NCBI GenBank assembly: GCA_958296295.1
Contig: OY282460.1
Span: forward strand, 2,418,001 to 2,482,000
Direction of reading: 5' to 3'
DNA: 64,000 nt
DNA from: an uncultured Pseudomonadales bacterium
GTDB lineage: Bacteria; Pseudomonadota; Gammaproteobacteria; Pseudomonadales; Azotimanducaceae
Below, piece by piece: positions 33,201-42,192 of the stretch. The position numbers were made by a program, and so were the translations under genes. Every line of letters starts with the position of its first letter. Position 1 is the stretch's first letter. Below the pieces are notes generated by a model. The model saw nothing but the letters and a program-made list of their open reading frames with translations. It was not told the origin of the DNA and did no database searches.

Positions 33201-33603
33201 CGCCCGCACCGGTTTCGCCAAACGCACGACGGGAAGACAGCGTCAGCCACACTACGACTACCGGGATCGCGCGCCGTTTTGGGACGCCAAAGCGCCCCGC
33301 GGCTTCTATTCCGCGCTGGGCGACGCCACCGACCTGTTGCGGGACATCGACGGCGGCCTCGCCATCATCGGCAGCGGCGAGGAAGTCCATCTCGAGTTCG
33401 CCGCCGCGCCGGATCCGCCCCCTGGGTACCAGCGCCGCTTCGTGTTGCGCTTCGACGGCTGGGCCAAGGACATGGACCTCTACACCCGGGACGGCCGAAC
33501 GGTTGAGCCGTTGCCGGTGCCCCAAGGGGTCGCAGCGGAAGTGCTGGCGCGCGGCGCTCGCCTGAACGAACGCCACAACGTGCGCTTTCAGGACGGCATG
33601 TAG
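30268..33603 (+). CDS. TPR + FG-GAP/VCBS repeat lipoprotein with ASPIC/UnbV-like segment
   Basis: 1111 residues from GTG 30268 (GGAG 6 nt upstream); GTG 30241 and GTG 30073 are longer options. Lipobox LAGC at Cys41. Residues ~50-230 are TPR-like (ARVNLAIATLNRQ, PRDAYAAYFLGQCLLQGG, PNLVSAYYTGSLALRRLG). Residues ~280-600 hold calcium-binding-type FG-GAP/VCBS repeats (DVNADGRQDL, DLDEDGLIDA, DADNDGDLDVF, DLDSDRDLDIL, DFDGDGALELL). Residues ~625-700 resemble ASPIC/UnbV. The final ~400 residues (SCPVLFVWDGSGFRFVSDVL onward) form a further domain I do not recognise. First gene of a three-gene operon with a multiheme cytochrome and a CRTAC1 protein; probably a periplasm-facing or outer-membrane complex component. 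Confidence 0.82.
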   Translation: MLFRARNLDRPRNKRVGGGKTGLAARRAALAAGAFLALAGCGGADGPGAETVAGNDRGVGLMGQHDFAGAEEVFADVVRAAPDWLDARVNLAIATLNRQREGDETLALEILAGVLEADPQHLRALYTSAILRFHGGDVATATALFRRVVEADPRDAYAAYFLGQCLLQGGDNEAAAPWFLKVVELDPNLVSAYYTGSLALRRLGRTEEALTLLGEFERRRPSPAARTAEIKYLRMGPKAEAVAVSREETTPSKRPDGPLFGAPTILAQDLIGADGWTITSVDVNADGRQDLVGTASRGVAVFIGQTGPAGAEYGFERIADHPLATAEGAGAVLWGDLDEDGLIDAVLCGPSGAGRWRRTTDGWRPEAALGDRPCAAGAIFDADNDGDLDVFTAGPEGNALYNNNRDGTFARLDDAGLQGGDGRQVLAADLDSDRDLDILVLNREPPHDVWRSGLAWRYDAPAGFADLKATALQAVTVMDSDADGHREIYGATPTGEIVRWRYDGLAWNREPLAAAIVAADSPAPATHQLDVADFDGDGALELLRAFGDELTVLDPRTGAILWRQTVPGLATARAAVHDAGRGASVVAIGADGLLMWPPGPGRHPFLAIAPTGRGENAQTRSNASGIGTEVRLRFGGRWSIHDALDPHSGPGQSLQPISVGLGGAAEADFIALQWSDGVSQTELALAAGQRHVIVETQRQIGSCPVLFVWDGSGFRFVSDVLGGAALGYLMAPGKYAPPRPAESYMLDSMLLTPRDGRYQVKLAEPMEENTYLDRAELAVYDLPAGLSMVLDERLAAGGAPATGRPIFYRRSASPVRITTADGLDVTELATKADRSAPPPGPRDPRFIGLLAADQVLTLTFDERLDTEGAVLVAHGWIEYPYSQTSFAAAQAGVRYRPPTLEARGDDGVWRVVAAEFGYPAGMPRQMALPLPALPAGASALRLKSNMEIYWDALAVVWEAPPELEQPRVTASALVAARVARTGFAKRTTGRQRQPHYDYRDRAPFWDAKAPRGFYSALGDATDLLRDIDGGLAIIGSGEEVHLEFAAAPDPPPGYQRRFVLRFDGWAKDMDLYTRDGRTVEPLPVPQGVAAEVLARGARLNERHNVRFQDGM

Positions 33604-33615
33604 GCGGTCTCGTCC

Positions 33616-36399
33616 GTGGCGAACGAGACGCCGACCCGCCGAACCGCCGGCGACACCCAGACCGTGGTCGGGCCGCGCCCCGTGGTCAGCCCGCGGCTGC
33701 GCAAACTGTTGCTCTCGGTGTTGGCGCTCTTCGCGCTCCTGGTGGTGAACTCGGCGTACCTCGGCGCCGTCACCTGGCGCCAGTGGTTTACCGGCGCGCA
33801 ACTGGAGGACGCCGCCTACCACGCCATGTTCCTCGCGCATCTGGGCTTGGGGCTCGCTATCACGGTACCGGCGATCGTGTACGGCGTCATGCACCTTCGA
33901 CGTGCCATCGGGAGGCCCAATCGCTTGGCCGTGCGCCTCGGCCTTGCGCTCTTCGGCTGCGTGCTCGTCGTGCTGGCGAGCGGCTTCGCCCTTACCCGCG
34001 GCATTCCGATCGTGGAGCTGCGCGATCCGGCGGCGCGGACCGTCGCGTATTGGGCGCATGTCGCGGCGCCCTTGGCGGTGTGCTGGTTGTTCGTCCTGCA
34101 CCGCTTGGCCGGGCGGGCGATTCGGTGGGCGGCCGGCGGGGCCATCGCCACCCTCGCGCTGGCGATCGGGGCGGCCGGCCTGTTCATCGCCGAACGCGGC
34201 CGGCCGAGCGGGGACGGCGAAGTGACATACCCCCCCTCTTTCGCCCGCACCAGCGGAGGCGACATCCTGGAGCATCTCGTGCGCGACGACGACTGCGCCG
34301 GCTGCCACGCCGACGCCCACGCCGGTTGGCAGCACAGCGCCCACCGCTTCGCGTCCTTCAACAACCCGGCCTACGCCTTCTCCGTGCGCAACACGCGCGA
34401 CAAGGTGCTGGCCCGGGACGGCGACCTGCGGGCGGCGCGGGTGTGCGCCGGCTGCCACGACTTGGCGCCGCTGTTCAGCGGCCGCTTCGACGATCCCGAT
34501 TTCGACGACCAGAACGACCCCACGGCGACGCTCGGCATCGGCTGCGTGGGCTGCCACGCCATCGCCGCGGTGGGCGTGCGCGGCAACGCCGACTACACCT
34601 TGGCGGTGCCGGAACGCTACCCGTTCGCGATGTCCGAAAACGGGTTGCTACGGGCTTTGAACGGCTTTCTCATCAAGGCCAAGCCGGATTTGCACAAACG
34701 GACTTTTCTGAAGCCTTTGCACAAGACCGCGGCGTTTTGCGGCACCTGCCACAAGGTGCAATTGCCGGAGTCGCTCAACGGCTACCGCTGGCTGCGCGGC
34801 CAGAACCACTACGATTCGTTCCTGCTGAGCGGCGTATCCGGGCATGGCGTGGCGAGTTTCTACTACCCGGACCGCGCCGAAGCGAACTGCAACGGGTGCC
34901 ACATGCCGCTGCTCGCCTCCACGGACTTCGCGGCGCGGCGCAACGACGCGAGCGGACAGCTCACCGTTCACAACCACGGCTTTGCCGCCGCCAATACCGC
35001 CCTCGTCCATCTGCTCGGATTGCCGGATCATGTGCTGGCGGAGCATCGGCGCATGCTTGAGGGGGCGCTGCGGGTGGACATCTTCGCCGTCCACGCCGGC
35101 GCCGACATCACCGCGCCGACCGTCGCGCCGGTCCGCCCGGGAGTGCCGGCACTTGCGCCCGGCCGCGAGTACGTTTTCGACATCGTGCTGCGCAACCTGC
35201 GGGTGGGCCACCTCTTCACCGAAGGCACCGCGGACTCGAACGAGGTGTGGCTGGAGGTCACGGCCACCGGCGGCGGCCGGTTGATTGGCGCCAGCGGCCA
35301 CTTGGCGCCGGACGGCGCGGTGGATCCGTGGTCGCACTTCGTCAACGCCTATGTGCTCGACAAGGACGGCAACCGCATCGATCGGCGCAACGCCGAGGAC
35401 ATCTTCACGCCGCTTTACAACCACCAGATCCTTCCGGGCGGGGCCACCACCGTCCACTACCGCTTGCGGCTGCCGGCGGACGCGCAGGCGCCGGTGACGT
35501 TGCGGGCGCGCCTGCTGTACCGAAAGTTCGACACCACCTACTTGCGCCATTTCCTCGGCGACGAACTGGCCAACAACGATCTCCCGATCATCGCCATCGC
35601 CGAAGACGCGGTGCGGTTCGCGGTGGGCGACGCCGGCGCGTCCTCGTCCAACCAAGCCGCGGCTGGCGCGCCGGATGTGCGCAACGCGCCGGATGTGCCC
35701 GGATGGCAGCGGTGGAACGACTACGGCATTGGCCTGTTGGCCAAACCCCAGCGTGGCGCCTTGCGCCAAGCCGAGGACGCCTTTCGCGAGGTGGCGCGGC
35801 TTGGCCGACCGGAGGGCGACCTCAACTTGGCCCGCGTGTTGCTGCGCGAAGGACGGCTCGCCGAGGCCGGCGAGGCGTTGCGACGCGCCGAGGCGGCCGG
35901 TGCCGTGCCCTGGTCGTTGGCTTGGTTCGGTGCCCAAGTGGCGCGGCAGAGCGGAGATTTGGACACCGCCATCGAGAACATGTCTCGCCTCGTCCAGACG
36001 CGCTTCCCCGACGCCCGCCGCCGCGGCTTCGATTTTTCGCAGGATTACCGACTGCTGAACACGCTCGGGGCGACGCTGTTCGACCGCGCCAAGCTGGCGC
36101 CCGCCGGCGAAGAACACCTGTGGTTGACGCGGGCCAACCACCGCTATCGCCAAACGCTCGCGCAGGATCCGGAGAATGTCGCCGCGCACTACGGGCTTGC
36201 GCAAGTGTACGCGCGGCGGGGCGATGTGAAGGCCGAGGCCCGGCACCGGCAACTCCACCAGCGCTACCGCAAGGACGACAACGCGGCCGACCGGGCCGTG
36301 GCGCTCGCCAGGCGGCGCGACGCGGCGGCCAACCACGCGGCCGAAGCCGTGGTCGTCTACGACTTGCGACGCCAAGGCGCGTATGGACTGACGCGGTGA
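33616..36399 (+). CDS. Membrane-anchored pentaheme cytochrome c with C-terminal TPRs
   Basis: 927 residues from GTG 33616, 12 bp after the lipoprotein stop. Five hydrophobic segments lie between residues ~29 and 192, with histidines at 69, 75, 148 and 162 that could ligate b-heme. Five CxxCH motifs follow: CAGCH (227, 277), CVGCH (310), CGTCH (375) and CNGCH (425), consistent with c-type hemes on the periplasmic side. A beta-rich region occupies ~470-660 and TPR-like helices ~690-900. It resembles quinol-to-periplasm electron-transfer proteins, but no family name is certain. The stop overlaps the start of the CRTAC1 gene (GTGA). Confidence 0.82.
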   Translation: MANETPTRRTAGDTQTVVGPRPVVSPRLRKLLLSVLALFALLVVNSAYLGAVTWRQWFTGAQLEDAAYHAMFLAHLGLGLAITVPAIVYGVMHLRRAIGRPNRLAVRLGLALFGCVLVVLASGFALTRGIPIVELRDPAARTVAYWAHVAAPLAVCWLFVLHRLAGRAIRWAAGGAIATLALAIGAAGLFIAERGRPSGDGEVTYPPSFARTSGGDILEHLVRDDDCAGCHADAHAGWQHSAHRFASFNNPAYAFSVRNTRDKVLARDGDLRAARVCAGCHDLAPLFSGRFDDPDFDDQNDPTATLGIGCVGCHAIAAVGVRGNADYTLAVPERYPFAMSENGLLRALNGFLIKAKPDLHKRTFLKPLHKTAAFCGTCHKVQLPESLNGYRWLRGQNHYDSFLLSGVSGHGVASFYYPDRAEANCNGCHMPLLASTDFAARRNDASGQLTVHNHGFAAANTALVHLLGLPDHVLAEHRRMLEGALRVDIFAVHAGADITAPTVAPVRPGVPALAPGREYVFDIVLRNLRVGHLFTEGTADSNEVWLEVTATGGGRLIGASGHLAPDGAVDPWSHFVNAYVLDKDGNRIDRRNAEDIFTPLYNHQILPGGATTVHYRLRLPADAQAPVTLRARLLYRKFDTTYLRHFLGDELANNDLPIIAIAEDAVRFAVGDAGASSSNQAAAGAPDVRNAPDVPGWQRWNDYGIGLLAKPQRGALRQAEDAFREVARLGRPEGDLNLARVLLREGRLAEAGEALRRAEAAGAVPWSLAWFGAQVARQSGDLDTAIENMSRLVQTRFPDARRRGFDFSQDYRLLNTLGATLFDRAKLAPAGEEHLWLTRANHRYRQTLAQDPENVAAHYGLAQVYARRGDVKAEARHRQLHQRYRKDDNAADRAVALARRRDAAANHAAEAVVVYDLRRQGAYGLTR

Positions 36400-38252
36400 C
36401 GGCGCAAGCCCAAGGCGAGGAACGCATCCGCCGGGCGCTGTGGCGGTCCGTCGCCGCCGCGGTCTGCGTCGCGCTTGCCGTTGGCGGCGCCGTCATGCTG
36501 CGCCGAAGTCCGCCGCCGGCTCCCGAAGCGGCCCCGTTGCCGGTTGCGCCGCGCCCGACGACGCCGACCCGCACGCCGCCGCCGATGCCTTTCGCCGACG
36601 TCACCGCCGCGGCCGGCATTTCTTTCGTCCACCATACCGGCGCTTACGGCGAACGCCTGCTGCCGGAAACCATGGGCGGCGGCGTGGCCTTTCTGGATTA
36701 CGACCAGGATGGCGATTCCGATCTGCTGTTCATAGACTCGGCCCCTTGGCCTTGGCGCCCGGCGACGCCGAGCGAGGCCGGTGGTTCGCGCCTGTACCGC
36801 AATCGCGGCGACGGCGTGTTCGACGACGTTTCCGCGCAGACCGGTCTCGGCGAGGCTCTTGCCGGTCTGTACGGGATGGGTGTCGCCACCGGCGACTACG
36901 ATGGCGACGGTTTTGTGGACGTCTACGTCACCGCGGTGGGCGGCAACCGTCTGTTGCGCAATCTCGCTGGCGAGAGCTTTGTCGACGTCACCCAAACCGC
37001 CGGCGTTGGCGGCGCCGAGGACGCTTGGAGCACTAGCGCCGCCTTCTTCGACAGCGACGGCGATGGCGACTTGGACCTTTTCGTGTGCAACTATGTGGCG
37101 TGGTCGCCGGCGATAGACCGCGCCGTCGGATTTCAGTTGACTGGCATCGGCCGCGCCTATGGCCCGCCCACCGACTTCGCCGGCGCCGACTCCGTGCTCT
37201 ACCGCAACGACGGCGGCGCGTTCATCGACGTGTCCGCAGCAGCCGGGGTGCAAGTGCGTCACCGCGCCACTGGCGCGCCGGTGGGCAAGGCGTTGGCCGT
37301 GCGTCCGCTCGACGTGAACGACGACGGCCGCCTCGACTTGGCCGTGGCCAACGACACGGTGGGCAATTTTCTGTTCGTCAATCAAGGGGCTGGCCGATTT
37401 GCCGAACGCGGTGGCGAAACCGGCTTCGCCTTTGACGCCGCCGGCGCGGCCACCGGCGCGATGGGCATAGACGCCGCCTACTACGCCAACGACGGACGGC
37501 TGGCCGTCGCCATCGGCAACTTCGGCAACGAGATGTCGTCTTTCTATGTTCGACGCCCCGGCGCCGGCTTGTTCAGCGACGACGCCATCGTGGCGGGCCT
37601 CGGGGCGCCTAGTCGGCTGGCGCTGACGTTCGGCTTGGCGTTCGCCGACGTGGACTTGGACGGTGCCATCGACTTGATGGCCGCCAACGGTCATGTCGAG
37701 CCGGAGATCAACCGCGTGCAGGCAAGCCAGCGTTACGCGCAGCCGGCGCAACTCTTCTGGAATTGCGGCACCGAGTGCCGCTGGCCCTACGTCGCCGTCG
37801 CCGATACCGGCGCGCTCGGTACCGTTCGGGTCGGACGCGGCCTGGTCTACGCGGACATCGACGCCGATGGCGACCTGGACTTCGCGCTGACCCAAGCCGG
37901 CGGCCCCGCCGTCCTGCTGCGCAACGAGCAAACCTCGGGCCACCACTGGATCCGGTTAACGCTGCGCGACGCGCCACCCAATACGAACGCCGTCGGCGCG
38001 GTGGCCACCGTGACCGCCGGCGGCGCCACGCAGACGCGCATGGTCGTCGCGGCGCGCAGCTATCTTTCGCAAGTGGAACTGCCGGTCACCTTCGGCCTCG
38101 GCGCCGCCGCGAACGTCCGGGAAGTCCATGTGCGGTGGCCGGACGGCGGCGAGGAACGCTGGACTGATCCGCCGGCGAACCGCGAGCACCTCTTGCGGCG
38201 GGGCAGCGGTGAACTCGTGCGAGGCCCGCGCCGCAGCGCCCATCAGCGTTGA
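36396..38252 (+). CDS. CRTAC1-family FG-GAP / ASPIC-UnbV protein
   Basis: 618 residues from GTG 36396. An N-terminal membrane segment (SVAAAVCVALAVGGAVML) and a Pro-rich linker precede FADVTAAAGISFVHHTGAYGE and GGGVAFLDYDQDGDSDLLF. Repeats of the DxDxDGxxD type continue (DYDGDGFVDVY, DSDGDGDLDLF, DVNDDGRLDLA, DVDLDGAIDLM, DIDADGDLDFA). An ASPIC/UnbV domain closes the protein (HHWIRLTLRD...VGLGA-type ...EVHVRWPDGGEERW). It is a beta-propeller, likely calcium-binding and periplasmic or surface-anchored. Translational coupling to the pentaheme cytochrome implies a joint complex. Function unknown. Confidence 0.88.
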   Translation: MTAQAQGEERIRRALWRSVAAAVCVALAVGGAVMLRRSPPPAPEAAPLPVAPRPTTPTRTPPPMPFADVTAAAGISFVHHTGAYGERLLPETMGGGVAFLDYDQDGDSDLLFIDSAPWPWRPATPSEAGGSRLYRNRGDGVFDDVSAQTGLGEALAGLYGMGVATGDYDGDGFVDVYVTAVGGNRLLRNLAGESFVDVTQTAGVGGAEDAWSTSAAFFDSDGDGDLDLFVCNYVAWSPAIDRAVGFQLTGIGRAYGPPTDFAGADSVLYRNDGGAFIDVSAAAGVQVRHRATGAPVGKALAVRPLDVNDDGRLDLAVANDTVGNFLFVNQGAGRFAERGGETGFAFDAAGAATGAMGIDAAYYANDGRLAVAIGNFGNEMSSFYVRRPGAGLFSDDAIVAGLGAPSRLALTFGLAFADVDLDGAIDLMAANGHVEPEINRVQASQRYAQPAQLFWNCGTECRWPYVAVADTGALGTVRVGRGLVYADIDADGDLDFALTQAGGPAVLLRNEQTSGHHWIRLTLRDAPPNTNAVGAVATVTAGGATQTRMVVAARSYLSQVELPVTFGLGAAANVREVHVRWPDGGEERWTDPPANREHLLRRGSGELVRGPRRSAHQR

Positions 38253-38353
38253 TGTGCAAGGGCCGAATCCCGCACAATCAACCTTTGCGCGTTGCGCATG
38301 TCGCTTGCAAGACCGCATGTGCCAGCCGGCGCGGTGACGGAGAGGGGGAGCAT

Positions 38354-39268
38354 GTGAAAGTCGCCATCGACACGGCGGAGCACCTTGTGCGCGAAGGCAC
38401 GGAAGTGCGCTTGGTGGCGTTGCCGACGCACCCGCCGGCGGGCGCGCTGCCGGCCAAAAAGCTGCGCAAGGCGCTCGCCGCGCAAGTGAACCGTTTTTCC
38501 ATGTTGCAGGAGCGGCTTTACGCCGAGAACAGCCGCGCACTGCTGCTGGTGTTCCAAGGCATGGACGCGGCCGGCAAGGACAGCACCATCAAGCATGTGA
38601 CGTCCGGCGTGAACCCGCAGGGTTTCCGCATCACGAACTTCACCCGGCCGACAGCCACGGAATTGCAACACAGCTGGCTGCAACGTCACTGGCCGCCCCT
38701 GCCCGAGCGCGGCCGCATCGGCATTTTCAACCGGTCGCACTACGAGGAGGCGGTGACGCTGCGCGTCCATCCCGAATGGCTATCCGCGCGCAAGGTGCCG
38801 TCCGCAAACGTGAACGACCAGTTCTGGCACGACCGGCTGCGCGACATCGTGGCCTTCGAGGCGCATTTGGCGCGCAACGGCACCCGGGTCGTGAAGTTCT
38901 TCCTGAACGTCTCCAAAGACGAGCAGAAAAGGCGCTTGATGGCGCGTCTGAACGATCCGGCGAAGAACTGGAAATTCGATCCGTCGGACCTCGCCGCCCG
39001 GTGGCGCTGGGACGACTACCAGCATGCCTACGAGGCGGCGCTCTCCCGCACCAGCACCGACAACGCGCCCTGGTACGTCGTTCCCGCCGACCACAAGCCG
39101 ACCATGCGCCTCATTGTCGCCACCGTTGTGGTGCAGGCCCTCACCGCCATGGCGCCGCGCTTTCCCGAACCGGACGCGAACCTGCTGGAATCGATCGAGC
39201 GAGCCAAGGGGCAACTGACGGCGCCGAACGACGAGGCGGGCAACGCCGATGGCGGCCCAACAGCATGA
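38354..39268 (+). CDS. Polyphosphate kinase 2 (PPK2) family protein
   Basis: 304 residues from GTG 38354, with GGGGGAG just upstream. P-loop-type GMDAAGKDSTIKHV, the RSHYEE motif, the lid region WHDRLRDIVAFEAHL and NVSKDEQKRRLMAR are diagnostic of PPK2 (class I-like). These enzymes transfer phosphate between polyphosphate and nucleoside diphosphates, usually toward ADP/GDP phosphorylation. The long frame extends upstream but loses similarity there. It ends 16 bp before the chosen start of the LLM gene. Confidence 0.92.
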   Translation: MKVAIDTAEHLVREGTEVRLVALPTHPPAGALPAKKLRKALAAQVNRFSMLQERLYAENSRALLLVFQGMDAAGKDSTIKHVTSGVNPQGFRITNFTRPTATELQHSWLQRHWPPLPERGRIGIFNRSHYEEAVTLRVHPEWLSARKVPSANVNDQFWHDRLRDIVAFEAHLARNGTRVVKFFLNVSKDEQKRRLMARLNDPAKNWKFDPSDLAARWRWDDYQHAYEAALSRTSTDNAPWYVVPADHKPTMRLIVATVVVQALTAMAPRFPEPDANLLESIERAKGQLTAPNDEAGNADGGPTA

Positions 39269-39284
39269 CCAAGGGGCGCCGGCG

Positions 39285-40091
39285 ATGCGGCTAGGGGTGG
39301 TTGTGCGGAACATGGGCCCGGCGTCCACGGCGGAGACGATGGCGGGCTGCGCGACCGCGGCCGAGGATGCGGGATTGGAGTCGGTGTGGGTGGTGGACCA
39401 CATCGCCATCCCACCGGACGATGCGCAAGGATCGGGCGGACGCTATGTGGATCCCCTCATCGCCTTGGCGTGGCTTGCCGGCGTGACGCGGCGCGTGCGC
39501 TTGGGCGTGGGCGTGCTCGTGCTGCCGTACCGGCCGGCGTTGCCGGTGGCCAAGCAGCTCGCCTCGCTGCAGGAGCTCTCCGGCGAACGCTTGATCGTGG
39601 GCGTTGGCGTCGGCTGGATGGCGGCCGAGTTTCGCGCCTTGGGGGTGGATCGGGGCCGTCGCGGGGCCATCGCCGACGAGACCCTCGACCTCATCAACCG
39701 TTGTTTCGCCGGCGACGAGGTGGAACACCGCGGCCAGCGCTTTCTCTTCAAACCGCGCCCGCGCAAGCCACCCGTTCTGGTGGGCGGCGGCGCGCCCCAC
39801 GCCCTGGCGCGAGCGGCACGCCACGGCGATGGCTGGCTGCCGATGGCGGTCGGCCCGGACAAGTTCGCCAGACACATGGAAGCCTACCGGGGCTTCTGCC
39901 GCTCGGCCGGACGCCGGCCCGGCGCGGCCACGGTGATGGGCGCCCTGCCGCTGGACGACCCGCCGGCCACACGCGCCGCCCTTGCCGCCTACCGCGAGGC
40001 CGGCGCGGATCGTTTCGTCCACAGCGAGCGTTACGCCGACTCCGGCGCTTTCGCAGAGCGGGCGCGTGCGCTCGCGTCGGTGGTGGTGTAA
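39285..40091 (+). CDS. LLM-class (luciferase-like) F420-dependent oxidoreductase
   Basis: 268 residues from ATG 39285 (AAGGGG 8 nt upstream; an ATG at 39249 would overlap PPK2 by 20 bp). The TIM-barrel pattern is clear: [58 protein letters not shown] and [23 protein letters not shown]. It best fits the TIGR03619-like group usually annotated F420-dependent, but flavin use cannot be excluded. Substrate unknown. It lies between PPK2 and acetoacetyl-CoA synthetase. Confidence 0.85.
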   Translation: MRLGVVVRNMGPASTAETMAGCATAAEDAGLESVWVVDHIAIPPDDAQGSGGRYVDPLIALAWLAGVTRRVRLGVGVLVLPYRPALPVAKQLASLQELSGERLIVGVGVGWMAAEFRALGVDRGRRGAIADETLDLINRCFAGDEVEHRGQRFLFKPRPRKPPVLVGGGAPHALARAARHGDGWLPMAVGPDKFARHMEAYRGFCRSAGRRPGAATVMGALPLDDPPATRAALAAYREAGADRFVHSERYADSGAFAERARALASVVV

Positions 40092-40096
40092 CGCCG

Positions 40097-42034
<1,938 letters not shown>

Positions 42035-42192
42035 AGCGCGGCCGGCCGCTGCCGTAGTATGTTCGCGGCAACCGCGACGGGAAGATGTGCTTGGTGCCGT
42101 GGTCGACCCGTTGCGCCAACTCGCGCAAGATCTCAGTGCGGAAGACGACGAGGACGGCCTAGACTAAACGGGGACTAAAGGGAGGAAGGCCA

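Noticed and set aside
42035..42192. GC palindrome GCGGCCGGCCGC and short frames after acetoacetyl-CoA synthetase
   Set aside because: A GC palindrome is expected by composition here; no T-run or gene motif supports a terminator or small gene.
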